Assembly: GCA_964247055.1 (NCBI GenBank)
Contig: OZ176051.1
Span: 6,634,001 to 6,698,000, forward strand
DNA: 64,000 bases
Direction: 5' to 3'
DNA from: Paragordius varius
Lineage: Eukaryota; Nematomorpha
Shown here: positions 42,381 to 56,600 of the stretch, one piece after another
How positions within the stretch are numbered: position 1 is the first letter of the stretch
How the letters are laid out: each line of letters opens with the position of its first letter
Notes under the pieces: generated by a model
Seen by the model: the letters and a program-made list of their open reading frames with translations, nothing else
Databases searched by the model: none
Told to the model about the DNA's origin: nothing
Made by a program: the position numbers and the translations under genes

Positions 42381-42604
42381 AAAAAAAAGAGTTTTTTTAT
42401 GTAAATGGTAATGTTTAGCCGATTAGTTTTTTTTGTGTATTGTCCACATATATGGCAAACTATATTTTTATCTGTCGGACATCCTACATATATATATATA
42501 TATATATTACTTGGGTTAGAATTATATTTTTTTTGTACATATTGATATAATAAAATATTCTTGATGAAAAAGATGACAATGACAATAGCACGGCGTACAC
42601 CCCT

Positions 42605-42665
42605 TCGTACAATTGGTGAACCAATTGTCAGAGTACCGTGAGCTATATAAGTATTTGGAAAAAAC
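42605..42665 (-). promoter_or_regulatory. Palindrome and TATA-like site upstream of the element's large gene
   Basis: CAATTGGTGAACCAATTG (42611-42628) is a perfect 8-bp inverted repeat around a 2-bp centre. A TATATAAG follows on the plus strand near 42645. It lies upstream of the minus-strand gene, where a promoter or transposase site would be expected. Function is inferred from position only. Confidence 0.3.
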
Positions 42666-42880
42666 CTTTTAAAACTTTTCTAATAAAATTTTTATGATTG
42701 CAAATGTTTGTATATATATGTATGTATATAAAATATTATTGTGATTTAATTTTTTACTGTAAGTTAGTGTTTTTAATTTGCTTATAAGACAAAAAAAGGA
42801 ATTAAAAAAAATACCGTACATAACCTGCGCTTTGGAAATGAAAAAGATGATATAATAGAGTATATTAAAATTAAAAAAAT

Positions 42881-43441
42881 ATTTAAAAATTTCAGATGAA
42901 AAAATGAAATTAGTATTTACAGCTGAGTAAATTAAATCATTTTTACATAAAAAAACAACAAAAAAGCTGTAAAAATTAAATTTATTTTTAAAAATAAAAG
43001 TCCACAAAGCTAATACAAAGTGATATTTATACTTAAACAAACATTATTAACATCCAAGAACATATAATAAAGTTTGTTTTGATTTAATAAACTGACAAAA
43101 AATATTTGTGTGAAAAAATGTTGTTACCCAATTTTTGAGGGTTTTTGCCCCCTAAAACAAAAAGTATTGGATATTTTGAGTATATTTTTTTTATTTTGAA
43201 GATAAATTGGTAATTTCTTGTAAAAATACTTATGTAAGCCACATATTATTTGTTTACATAGCGAAAAATATTTACAAACAGGAAAATTTTGGATATGTCC
43301 AAATATGGAAAAAGTCCCAAATCTCGAAAACGAGCTGGGTAAGTAAAAATTTTTTTTACTCTGATCACAATACTATAAGGAATCAGAAAATATTTAGAAA
43401 ATCGAGTCCAGAAAATTGACCCCATATTTTGTTGCACAGTG
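42881..43441 (-). repeat. Right terminal inverted repeat
   Basis: Inverse copy of the left arm. Read inward it begins CACTGTG, then 23 bases, then CTGGACTCGATTTTCTAAAT. Differences from the left arm are scattered single bases and short A/T run changes. Confidence 0.85.
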
Positions 43442-44670
43442 TTATTATTTACTGCTAAGTCAATCACATTACTTAAACTAACAGATAATTTCTTTAATAT
43501 CCAATAAAGAGACGCAATTATGCTTTAAAATTTATTGAAACTATAAATGTTTCTAGCCCAAGAAAAAAGGTCATCTTTTTTATAATATAAAATACAGCTC
43601 AATTTATGTGCCTCGCTACGGAATAATACCAAGGCCGAAAATGAGGCCAAGAATTGTTTCATTGAAAAAAACTTCATATCAAGAGCTCTAAAGCATCATA
43701 CTTGAAAACTTAATTTGTAAATCTATGTTAGGCTGTTTCTATGCGACAGCTGTTGCAAATATTGGTTTTCTTAATCATTATAATTGGCTTCTGTAATATT
43801 CTCAAATGAAGAAATTATTTAAAATATAATTATTTATTATTATTATTAATAAATTATCAATGGCAATTTAACTATAATTTAGTGTTACGTTCGGTTTACA
43901 ATATACATTGTTGGGTAAATTTTGATTTTTGGCAACAACCCAAATCTCATTGTGTCTTCCAAACAAATCTGACGGCCTGTATAATTATAAAGAGTATAAA
44001 TACCGTGGAATTTACATTTATTTTCACATATTGATATATAAAAAATATGGTATTTCAAGAATTATGGATCTATAACCATATATATATATATTTTTTGCTA
44101 GCTATAAAAACTTTATCTCGCTTGCGAAAATTAATTTGTTAAATTAAAATTAATGTCTCTAAGATATAATATCATCTTATTGCCTAAACTTGATAACATG
44201 AAGTTACAGTTAGGTAGTGTAAACCATAATGTAATTACTTAACATTTTTTAGCTGAAAAAAATTATTTTAATATTTAATACAACAATTTTTATTGATTAA
44301 ATATTTCATAATTATAATATTTAACTCTGTAAAAAGTATTAAATCAGATCATATTCCTACCATTACTATTAACAATAGGCCGTCGGCACTTTTATTAGCA
44401 ATATTCAAACAAACTTTGCATCTTTGCTTTTAAACTTTTATTTTAGCAATTCAAATTTTCACATAGTTTTTCAAGTTAAGATTTTTTTACTTGCCAATAA
44501 TAGTTAAATAAATGATAACTATATATTAAATTAAGTCAATTTTTCGGAAAACGTGCGGTACATTCCAATTCATGGCCATTAATTTTTTGATCTATGTTTG
44601 CTTAAAGGGTATTCAAGGGTTATTACAGGTTTAGCCTAACTAAGACGTGTAAGAAAAAGAAAAAGTTATC
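43442..44670. other. Intergenic region, nothing firm
   Basis: A+T-rich. A less A+T-rich part at 43580-43760 has a short open stretch without a known motif. It probably includes the 3' end of the SOUL/HEBP-like transcript at its right side. Confidence 0.35.
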
Positions 44671-45918
44671 AAATAAATGTACAAAAAAACTTAGTAATAA
44701 ACTTATTATAAGTGGCCCCAAAACAACCAGCTTCCTCCGATACAGTTTGCCCGAATTCTTCCAAATCCCCCAACAACTTGTAAGTTTTGGTTTTCCAAAT
44801 CGATTCTAAAACCCATCCGCCAAACATTTTGACATACAAAATGCTTTCTGGATACGAAATTAGGTACATCTATATATATATATATGTATATGTGAACAAT
44901 TAATTATCTGAAAAGATTTACTTATAAATTAATTAAATATATTATGACTGTTTTATCCAAAGGTACAGGGGTATCATTGTAATATGCTTGTGGGACATAA
45001 AATTGCATAATCATTCTTTTATCGACAAGTTGGGAAGGATTTGATGGCTCAACCTCTTCCCGGACCCTAACATTCACCAAAACTGGAACGGTCATATTTA
45101 TTTTTGTCCCTTTGCATACAAACATAAACTAAAGTATAGCCTAAAAACTTTTTTTAAAGGTTTTCAAAATTAAACACATATATATATATATATATATACT
45201 GGGGATTATATTTTGTTTTAAAATACATGGATTTTACGTTTAGAATTGGCTCCAGAAATATAGGCAAATAATTTAGCAAAAGCCAAATCAAAGGCATCTC
45301 TCCCAAGTTTTTCTGCCGCTTCAAAGTTTACGCGGGTGGCGACCCATTTTGATGGCCCATATTTACGCGTTTCATATAGAGTATTCTTGCATACTCTTTC
45401 AAAAGTCGGACATTCTAAGTTACCACCACAAAAGTCTGGTTGCCTCAACGTTTCATTACCTATCCTGTTTGAAAAAAAGTTTGAAATACGCCCTTGACAA
45501 TAAAGAATTTTTGTTTATTTGCATGTTTTTTTTTCGTTTTGTTTTAGATAATAAACATCTTTGTCAAATTTCAATTATTATTTTTTGAAATAGTTTCCGT
45601 TAAAACAATTGAGTTAAAGCTTGTTTCGATCAAAAAATATATTGCTAACGGATATTTCATAACACGTTAAATGTAATAAAAATGATTTTTTAGTAAAATA
45701 ATATATAGATACTCGACAGTTTTCCAATCATAACTAGTTTTGTCATCATACATGGTCGAAATGAATTTGATTAAATGGCTGGTAATGGGATTTTTCATGG
45801 CTTCCTTTTCTTCCAAAAAACTTGGTTCCTCAGTCTGCGCATTTATATGAGGCGATCCCAAAATTATTGATATCATTATAATTTTACAAATAATTGATTT
45901 TGAAAAATAGGCATACAT
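44671..45918 (-). CDS. HEBP-like: Secreted SOUL/HEBP-type haem-binding protein
   Basis: Four exons, about 45918-45713, 45464-45237, 45128-44950 and 44869-44671. The first starts with a hydrophobic signal peptide ('SIICKIIMISIILGSPHINA'). The SOUL domain follows: 'YETRKYGPSKWVATRVNF', 'LAFAKLFAYISGANSK', 'KINMTVPVLVNV', 'MQFYVPQAYYND', 'LDKT', 'YVKMFGGWVLES'. These match p22HBP/SOUL proteins, which bind haem or related hydrophobic ligands; the haem-ligand residue is not conserved across the family. The usual C-terminal end ('GY..P.....NEIW') is not seen, so a last exon may be missing or the C-terminus is shorter. The junction after 'LDKT' uses GTCATA, a weak donor, and is uncertain. Confidence 0.75.
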
Positions 45919-46914
45919 TTTGTTGGGAAAAGTCTTTTAATAAATAAAATTGTGTAATAAAATTTGAGATATACAGGTGCAAAACGTCTAATTTGCTTAA
46001 ATTATATCATATATATATATATAGAATTTTTGAATATGCAAAACAAACGTATTAAATATTATCAGGTTAGTAGCAAATATGAAAATAAGGAAGTTAAAAA
46101 TATTAATCGAGGGTATGAGCTCCAATTTTTGAATATACTTAACCGAAAAACATATTAAAACGTAAAGATATTTTAAAAAATTATATTATTCAACATTTAA
46201 AATATGGAAAATTTTAATTTCTTATGATTTTAAGCAAGGGTTAGTGAACAAATTTTTAAGCTAAGCATTATGTGTTCCAGATTAAAAATAACGAAATCAC
46301 TATTAAATTATTACAAATTTATTTAGATATAGTATTCTTGATTAAACGCTAAGAATTCCTTTTCTCATAAACTTATTGTCATTGAGGACTAATTTTGCCA
46401 AAAAATTATAACAGGCATAAAAGTTTATAAAATATAATTGATGAATAATTTATAGATTTTTATGTTGAAAGAGTTGTTAAGGCGTTGAAATACTCTGTGA
46501 CTTTGATAGTCACTATAATGTATAATATTCTTATCATATTTTGTCGAGGACTTGGCTTCTATTGGCACAATTTTCCAACCTAAGCTAAACTACAAACTCT
46601 GTTTTATTATATTTTGGAATTTTAAACAATAAAATTATTTACTAAATAAAGCTATGATGTAATAGCAAATAAATAATATCTATTTCAAATTTAGAGCAGT
46701 ACATTTATCATAAAAGATAAAACCCTATGAAACATAAGGAAACTACAGATTTTAAGGAATAGAATCAGTATCATGACACTTAACTAACATTTTTAAAGTC
46801 AAGGTAAGAAAGGTTAATAATTATTATTTAGAAAAACAAAAAATTTATACTTATACTGTTATCAAATCTCTTTCTTATAAATTATTAAATTGTTTTACAA
46901 AGTATTTAATTGTA
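45919..46914. other. Intergenic region upstream of the SOUL/HEBP-like gene
   Basis: A+T-rich, no motif in any frame. Likely holds the promoter of the minus-strand gene. The open frame at 45964-46158 has nothing to support it. Confidence 0.35.
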
Positions 46915-49849
46915 GATAGTATATGGTTGTTTATTGAAAATATATGGTTGAGTATTGGGAGTTGATCATTGGAAACACTAAAATGTTGCAAATATTATTT
47001 GTTTGTTGAAAATATATGGTTGATTGTTGAAAACATTAAAACATCTTAATTGTTAAAAATATTGAGTTGTGTTGGAATCATTAAAATATTATTGGCTTAT
47101 TTAATTTGATTGTTGCAATAAATTTTAATTGTTGAAAATATATGGTTGATTGTAACAAATATTAGTTTGATTGTTGGAAACATAAAAATATTATTAGGTG
47201 ATTTAATTTGATTGTTGCAAAAAATATTTGATTGTTGAAAAGGTTGATTGTTGGAAATATTAAGTTGATTGTTAAAAATATTAAAATATTATTGGGTGAT
47301 TCATTTTGATTGTTGCAATAAATATTTGATTGTTGAAAATATATGGTTTATTGTTGGAAATATTAAGTTGATTGTTGGAAACGTAAGAATATTATTGGGT
47401 GACTTAATTTAATTGTTGCAATAATTATTTGATTGTTGAAAATAAATGGTTGATTGTTGGAATTTAAATATTATTGGGTGACTTAATTTGATTGTTGCAA
47501 TAATCATTTGATTTTTGATAATACATGGTTGATTGTTGGAAACATAAGAATATTATTGGGTGACTTAATATGATTGTTGCAATAACTATTTGATTGTTAC
47601 AATAATTATTTGATTGTTGAAACATGGTTTATTGTTGGAACTAAAAATATATTTATAGGTGACTTAATTTGATTGTTGAAAATACATGGTTTATTGTTGG
47701 AACTATAAATATATTTATAGGTGACTTAATTTGATTGTTGCAATAATTATTTGATTGTTGAAAATACATGGTTTATTGTTAGAACTATAAATATATTTAT
47801 AGGTGACTTAATTTGATTGTTGCAATAATTATTTGATTGTTGAAAATACATGGTTGATTGTTGGAAACATAAATATATATATGGGTGACTTAATTTGATT
47901 GTTGCAATAATTATTTGATTGTTGAAAATACATGGTTGATTGTTGGAAACATAAATATATTTATGGGTGACTTAATTTGATTGTTGCAATAATTATTTGA
48001 TTTTTGAAAAAACATGGTTGATTGTTGGAAACATTAATATATTTATGGGTGACTTAATTTGATTGTTGCAATAATTATTTGATTATTGAAAAAACATGGT
48101 TGATTGTTGGAAACAGAAATATATTTATGGGTGACTTAATTTGATTGTTGCAATAATTATTTGATTATTGAAAAAACATGGTTGATTGTTGGAAACATAA
48201 ATATATTTATGGGTGACTTAATTTGATTAGTGCAATAATTATTTGATTGTTGGAAATACATGGTTGATTGTTGGAAACATAAATATATTTATGGGTGACT
48301 TAATTTGATTGTTGCAATAATTATTTTTGAAAATACATGGTTGATTGTTGGAAACATAAATATATTTATGGGTGACTTAATTTTATTGTTGCAATAATTA
48401 TTTGATTGTTGAAAATACATGGTTAATTGTCGGAAACATAAATATATTATTGGGTTACTTAATTTGATTGTTGCAATAATTATTTGATTTTTGAAAATAC
48501 ATGGTTAATTGTCGGAAACATAAATATATTATTGGGTGACTTAATTTGATTGTTGCAATAATTATTTGATTATTGAAAAAACATGGTTGATTGTTGGAAA
48601 CAGAAATATATTTATGGGTGACTTAATTTTTTGATTTTTGAAAAAACATGGTTGATTGTTGGAAACATTAATATATTTATGGGTGACTTAATTTGATTGT
48701 TGCATTAATTATTTGATTATTGAAAAAACATGGTTGATTGTTGGAAACATTAATATATTTATGGGTGACTTAATTTGATTGTTGCAATAATTATTTGATT
48801 ATTGAAAAAACATGGTTGATTGTTGGAAACATTAATATATTTATGGGTGACTTAATTTGATTGTTGCAATAATTATTTGATTATTGAAAAAACATGGTTG
48901 ATTGTTGGAAACATTAATATATTTATGGGTGACTTAATTTGATTGTTGCAATAATTATTTGATTATTGAAAAAACATGGTTGATTGTTGGAAACATTAAT
49001 ATATTTATGAGTAACTTAATTTGATTGTTGCAATAATTATTTGATTATTGAAAAAACATGGTTGATTGTTGGAAACATTAATATATTTATGGGTGACTTA
49101 ATTTGATTGTTGCAATAATTATTTGATTATTGAAAAAACATGGTTGATTGTTGGGAACATTAATATATTTATGGGTGACTTAATTTGATTGTTGCAATAA
49201 TTATTTGATTATTGAAAAAACATGGTTGATTGTTGGAAACATTAATATATTTATGGGTGACTTAATTTGATTGTTGCAATAATTATTTGATTATTGAAAA
49301 AACATGGTTGATTGTTGGAAACATTAATATATTTATGGGTGACTTAATTTGATTGTTGCAATAATTATTTGATTATTGAAAATACATGGTTGATTGTTGG
49401 AAACATAAATATATTTATGAGTGACTTAATTTGATTGTTGCAATAATTATTTGATTATTGAAAATACTGGAAACATAAATATATTTATGGGTGACTTAAT
49501 TTGATTGTTGCAATAATTATTTGATTGTTGAAAATACATGGTTAATTGTCGGAAACATAAATATATTATTGGGTGACTTAATTTGATTGTTGCAATAATT
49601 ATTTGATTGTTGAAAATACATGGTTGATTGTTGGAAACATAAATATATTTATGGGTGACTTAATTTGATTGTTGCAATAATTATTTGATTGTTGAAAATA
49701 CATGGTTAATTGTCGGAAACATAAATATATTATTGGGTGACTTAATTTGATTGTTGCAATAATTATTTGATTGTTGAAAATACATGGTTGATTGTTGGAA
49801 ACATAAATATATTTATGGGTGACTTAATTTGATTGTTGCAATAATTATT

Positions 49850-51630
49850 TGATTTTTGAAAAAACATGGTTGATTGTTGGAAACATAAATATATTATTGG
49901 GTGATTTTATTTGATTGTTGCAATAATTATTTGATTGTTGAAAACACATGGTTGATTGTTGGAAACATTAATATAATGGGTGACTTAATTTGATTGTTGC
50001 AATAATTATTTGATTGTTGAAAATACATGGTTGATTGTTGGAAACATAAATATATTTATGGGTGACTTAATTTGATTGTTGCAATAATTATTTGATTTTT
50101 GAAAAAACATGGTTGATTGTTGGAAACATTAATATATTTATGGGTGACTTAATTTGATTGTTGCAATAATTATTTGATTGTTGAAAATACATGGTTGATT
50201 GTTGGAAACATAAATATATTTATGGGTGACTTAATTTGATTGCAATAATTATTTGATTTTTGAAAAAACATGGTTGATTGTTGGAAACATTAATATATTT
50301 ATGGGTGACTTAATTTGATTGTTGCAATAATTATTTGATTGTTGAAAATACATGGTTGATTGTTGGAAACATTAATATATTTATGGGTGACTTAATTTGA
50401 TTAGTGCAATAATTATTTGATTGTTGGAAATACATGGTTGATTGTTGGAAATATAAGTAATTGGGTAACTTAATTTGATTGTTGCAATAATTATTTGATA
50501 ATTGAAAAAACATGGTTGATTGTTGGAAACATTAATATATTTATGGGTGACTTAATTTGATTGTTGCAATAATTATTTGATTATTGAAAAAACATGGTTG
50601 ATTGTTGGAAACATAAATATATTTATGGGTGACTTAATTTGATTAGTGCAATAATTATTTGATTGTTGGAAATACATGGTTGATTGTTGGAAACATAAAT
50701 ATATTTATGGGTGACTTAATTTGATTGTTGCAATAATTATTTGATTTTTGAAAAAACATGGTTGATTGTTGGAAACATAAATATATTATTGGGTGATTTT
50801 ATTTGATTGTTGCAATAATTATTTGATTGTTGAAAACACATGGTTGATTGTTGGAAACATTAATATAATGGGTGACTTAATTTGATTGTTGCAATAATTA
50901 TTTGATTGTTGAAAATACATGGTTGATTGTTGGAAACATAAATATATTTATGGGTGACTTAATTTGATTGTTGCAATAATTATTTGATTTTTGAAAAAAC
51001 ATGGTTGATTGTTGGAAACATTAATATATTTATGGGTGACTTAATTTGATTGTTGCAATAATTATTTGATTGTTGAAAATACATGGTTGATTGTTGGAAA
51101 CATAAATATATTTATGGGTGACTTAATTTGATTGCAATAATTATTTGATTTTTGAAAAAACATGGTTGATTGTTGGAAACATTAATATATTTATGGGTGA
51201 CTTAATTTGATTGTTGCAATAATTATTTGATTGTTGAAAATACATGGTTGATTGTTGGAAACATTAATATATTTATGGGTGACTTAATTTGATTAGTGCA
51301 ATAATTATTTGATTGTTGGAAATACATGGTTGATTGTTGGAAATATAAGTAATTGGGTAACTTAATTTGATTGTTGCAATAATTATTTGATAATTGAAAA
51401 AACATGGTTGATTGTTGGAAACATTAATATATTTATGGGTGACTTAATTTGATTGTTGCAATAATTATTTGATTGTTGAAAATACATGGTTGATTGTTGG
51501 AAACATAAATATATTTATGGGTGACTTAATTTGATTGCAATAATTATTTGATTTTTGAAAAAACATGGTTGATTGTTGGAAACATTAATATATTTATGGG
51601 TGACTTAATTTGATTGTTGCAATAATTATT
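49850..51630 (+). repeat. Higher-order duplication inside the minisatellite, offset 892 bp
   Basis: Unusual units, including TGGGTGATTTTATTTG (49897 and 50789) and GGAAATATAAGTAATTGGGT (about 50448 and 51340), recur in the same order 892 bp apart. This marks a recent duplication of about eleven units. Confidence 0.75.
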
Positions 51631-53579
51631 TGATTGTTGAAAATACATGGTTGATTGTTGGAAACATTAATATATTTATGGGTGACTTAATTTGATTAGT
51701 GCAATAATTATTTGATTGTTGGAAATACATGGTTGATTGTTGGAAACATAAATATATTTATGGGTGACTTAATTTGATTGTTGCAATAATTATTTGATTA
51801 TTGAAAAAACATGGTTAATTGTCGGAAACATAAATATATTATTGGGTGACTTAATTTGATTGTTGCAATAATTATTTGATTGTTGAAAATACATGGTTGA
51901 TTGTTGGAAACATAATTATATTATTGGATGACTTAATTTGATTGTTGCAATAATTATTTGATTGTTGAAACATGATTGATTGTTGGAAATATAAGTATAT
52001 TATTGGGTAACTTAATTTGATTGTTGCAATAATTATTTGATTGTTGAAACTTCATGGTTGATTGTTGGAAACATAAATATATTTATGGGTGACTTAATTT
52101 TATTGTTGCAATAATTATTTGATTGTTGAAACATGATTGACTGTTGGAAATATAAGTATATTGTTGGATGACTTAATTTGATTGTTGTAATAATTATTTG
52201 ATTGTTGAAAATTCATGGTTGATTGTTGGAAAGATAAATATATTATTGGTTGACTTAATTTGATTGTTTCAATAATTATTTGATTGTTGAAAATATATGC
52301 TTGATTGTTGGAAACATAAATATATTATTAGGTGACTTAATTTGATTGTTGCAATAATTATTAGATTGTGAAAATATATGGTTGATTGTTGGAAACATAA
52401 GTATATTATTGGGTGACTTAATTTGATTGTTGCAATAATTATTTGATTGTTGAAAATACATGGTTGATTGTTGGAAACATAAGTATGTTATTGGATGACT
52501 TAATTTGATTGTTGCAATAATTATTTGATTGTTGAAAATACATGGTTGATTGTTGGAAACATAATTATATTATTGGATGACTTAATTTGATTGTTGCAAT
52601 AATTATTTGATTGTTGAAACATGATTGATTGTTGGAAATATAAGTATATTATTGGGTAACTTAATTTGATTGTTGCAATAATTATTTGATTGTTGAAAAT
52701 AGATGGATGATTGTTCGAAACATAAATATAATGATGGGTGACTTAATTTGATTGTTGGAATAATTATTTGATTATTGAAAAAACATGGTTAATTGTCGGA
52801 AACATAAATATATTATTGGGTGACTTAATTTGATTGTTGCAATAATTATTTGATTGTTGAAAATACATGGTTGATTGTTGGAAACATAATTATATTATTG
52901 GATGACTTAATTTGATTGTTGCAATAATTATTTGATTGTTGAAACATGATTGATTGTTGGAAACATAAATATATTATTGGGTGACTTAATTTGATTGTTG
53001 CAATAATTATTTGATTTGAAAATACATGGTTGATTGTTGGAAACATAAATATATTATTGGGTGACTTAATTTGATTGTTGCAATAATTATTTGATTGTTA
53101 AAAATACATGGTTGATTGTTGGAAACATAAATATATTATGAGGTGACTTAATTTGATTGTAGCAATAATTATTTGATTGTTGAAAATACATTGTTGATTG
53201 TTGGAAACATAAATATATTATTGGGTGATTTAATTTGATTGTTGCAATAATTATTTGATTTGAAAATACATGGTTGATTGTTGGAAACATAAATATATTA
53301 TTGGGTGATTTAATTTGATTGTTGCAATAATTATTTGATTTGAAAATACATGGTTGATTGTTGGAAATATAAATATATTATTGGGTGATTTAATTTGATT
53401 GTTGCAATAATTATTTGATTTGAAAATACATGGTTGATTGTTGGAAATATAAATATATTATTGGGTGACTGAATTTGATTGTTGCAATAATTATTTGATT
53501 GTTGAAAATACATGGTTGATTGTTGGAAACATAAATATATTATTGGGTGACTTAATTTGATTGTTGCAATAATTATTTG

Positions 53580-56500
53580 ATTGTTAAAAATACATGGTTG
53601 ATTGTTGGAAACATAAATATATTATTGGGTGATTTAATTTGATTGTTGCAATAATTATTTGATTTGAAAATACATGGTTGATTGTTGGAAACATAAATAT
53701 ATTATTGGGTAACTTAATTTGATTGTTGCAATAATTATTTGATTGTTGAAAATACATGGTTAATTATTGGAAACATAAATATATTTATGGGTTACTTAAT
53801 TTGATTGTTGCAATAATTATTTGATTGTTGAAAATATATGGTTGATTGTTGGAAACATAAATATATTATTGGGTGACTTAATTTGATTGTTGCAATAATT
53901 ATTTAATTGTTGAAAATACATGGTTGATTGTTGGAAACATAAATATATATGGGTGATTTAATTTGATTGTTGCAATAATTATTTGATTGTTGAAAATACA
54001 TGGTTGATTGTTGGAAACATAGGTATATTATTGGGTGACTTGATTTGATTGTTGCAATAATTATTTGATTGTTTAAAATACATGGTATATTGTTGGAAAC
54101 ATTAATATGTTATGGGTTACTTAATTTGATTGTTGCAATAATTATTTGATTGTTGAAAATACATGGTTAATTGTTGGAAACATTAATATGTTATGGGTTA
54201 CTTAATTTGATTGTTGCAATAATTATTTGATTGTTGAAAATACATGGTTGATTGTTGGAAACTTAAATATATTATTGGGTGATTTAATTTGATTGTTGCA
54301 ATAATTATTTGATTGTTGAAAATACATGGTTGATTGTTGGAAACATAAATATATTATTGGATGACTTAATTTGATTGTTGCAATAATTATTTGATTTGAA
54401 AATACATGGTTGATTGTTGGAAACATAAATATATTATTGGGTGATTTAATTTGATTGTTGCAATAATTATTTGATTTGAAAATACATGGTTGATTGTTGG
54501 AAATATAAATATATTATTGGGTGACTGAATTTGATTGTTGCAATAATTATTTGATTGTTGAAAATACATGGTTGATTGTTGGAAACATAAATATATTATT
54601 GGGTGATTTAATTTGATTGTTGCAATAATTATTTGATTTGAAAATACATGGTTGATTGTTGGAAATATAAATATATTATTGGGTGACTTAATTTGATTGT
54701 TGCAATAATTATTTGATTTGAAAATACATGGTTGATTGTTGGAAACATAAATATATTATTGGGTGATTTAATTTGATTGTTGCAATAATTATTTGATTTG
54801 AAAATACATGGTTGATTGTTGGAAATATAAATATATTATTGGGTGACTGAATTTGATTGTTGCAATAATTATTTGATTTGAAAATACATGGTTGATTGTT
54901 GGAAACATAAATATATTATTGGGTGATTTAATTTGATTGTTGCAATAATTATTTGATTTGAAAATACATGGTTGATTGTTGGAAATATAAATATATTATT
55001 GGGTGACTGAATTTGATTGTTGCAATAATTATTTGATTTGAAAATACATGGTTGATTGTTGGAAACATAAATATATTATTGGGTGATTTAATTTGATTGT
55101 TGCAATAATTATTTGATTTGAAAATACATGGTTGATTGTTGGAAATATAAATATATTATTGGGTGACTGAATTTGATTGTTGCAATAATTATTTGATTGT
55201 TGAAAATACATGGTTGATTGTTGGAAACATAAATATATTATTGGGTGATTTAATTTGATTGTTGCAATAATTATTTGATTTGAAAATACATGGTTGATTG
55301 TTGGAAATATAAATATATTATTGGGTGACTGAATTTGATTGTTGCAATAATTATTTGATTGTTGAAAATACATGGTTGATTGTTGGAAACATAAATATAT
55401 TATTGGGTGATTTAATTTGATTGTTGCAATAATTATTTGATTTGAAAATACATGGTTGATTGTTGGAAATATAAATATATTATTGGGTGATTTAATTTGA
55501 TTGTTGCAATAATTATTTGATTTGAAAATACATGGTTGATTGTTGGAAATATAAATATATTATTGGGTGACTTAATTTGATTGTTGCAATAATTATTTAA
55601 TTGTTAAAAATACATGGTTGATTGTTGGAAACATAAATATATTATTGGGTGATTTAATTTGATTGTTGCAATAATTATTTGATTTGAAAATACATGGTTG
55701 ATTGTTGGAAATATAAATATATTATTGGGTGATTTAATTTGATTGTTGCAATAATTATTTGATTTGAAAATACATGGTTGATTGTTGGAAATATAAATAT
55801 ATTATTGGGTGACTGAATTTGATTGTTGCAATAATTATTTGATTGTTGAAAATACATGGTTGATTGTTGGAAACATAAATATATTATTGGGTGACTTAAT
55901 TTGATTGTTGCAATAATTATTTGATTGTTAAAAATACATGGTTGATTGTTGGAAACATAAATATATTATTGGGTGATTTAATTTGATTGTTGCAATAATT
56001 ATTTGATTTGAAAATACATGGTTGATTGTTGGAAACATAAATATATTATTGGGTAACTTAATTTGATTGTTGCAATAATTATTTGATTGTTGAAAATACA
56101 TGGTTAATTATTGGAAACATAAATATATTTATGGGTTACTTAATTTGATTGTTGCAATAATTATTTGATTGTTGAAAATATATGGTTGATTGTTGGAAAC
56201 ATAAATATATTATTGGGTGACTTAATTTGATTGTTGCAATAATTATTTAATTGTTGAAAATACATGGTTGATTGTTGGAAACATAAATATATATGGGTGA
56301 TTTAATTTGATTGTTGCAATAATTATTTGATTGTTGAAAATACATGGTTGATTGTTGGAAACATAGGTATATTATTGGGTGACTTGATTTGATTGTTGCA
56401 ATAATTATTTGATTGTTTAAAATACATGGTATATTGTTGGAAACATTAATATGTTATGGGTTACTTAATTTGATTGTTGCAATAATTATTTGATTGTTGA

Positions 56501-56600
56501 AAATACATGGTTAATTGTTGGAAACATTAATATGTTATGGGTTACTTAATTTGATTGTTGCAATAATTATTTGATTGTTGAAAATACATGGTTGATTGTT
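53580..56600 (+). repeat. Higher-order duplication inside the minisatellite, offset about 2344 bp
   Basis: Marker units such as GGAAACATAGGTATATTATT (54013 and 56357) and ACATGGTATATTGTTGGAAA (about 54082 and 56426) recur in the same order. A shorter one of about 486 bp lies at 57780-58440 (CATAATGTGTTAATGG twice). Confidence 0.7.

Larger units (their letters stand above)
39120..43441. mobile_element. 4.3-kb DNA transposon-like element with about 550-bp terminal inverted repeats
   Basis: Sequences 39120-39672 and 42881-43441 are inverted copies at high identity over about 550 bp. Beyond the aligned block both ends show the same heptamer, CACTGTG read inward (39120-39126 and, on the minus strand, 43441-43435). 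TTA lies directly outside on each side, a possible 3-bp target duplication. The interior holds a minus-strand degenerate gene of a multicopy invertebrate family (about 42380-40415) and a plus-strand 126-codon open frame (39739-40119). CACT(A/G) ends with 2-4-bp duplications occur in CACTA/Chapaev-type DNA transposons, so that group is the nearest guess. The long arms and the protein are not typical of the members I know. Confidence 0.75.

Noticed and set aside
39153-43419. Mirrored open frames in the two arms of the 4.3-kb element as genes
   Set aside because: They are the same inverted-repeat sequence read in both orientations and include different frames with no motif.
39120-43441. A Polinton or other capsid-bearing element, suggested by long inverted repeats
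   Set aside because: The length is far too short, ends are CACTGTG rather than AG-type, and no polymerase, integrase or capsid motif is visible.
50331-55857. Many minus-strand open frames with Gln/Asn-rich tandem peptides in the minisatellite
   Set aside because: They arise because 78-bp variant units keep the frame; 82-bp units break it, and no start or splice context is conserved.
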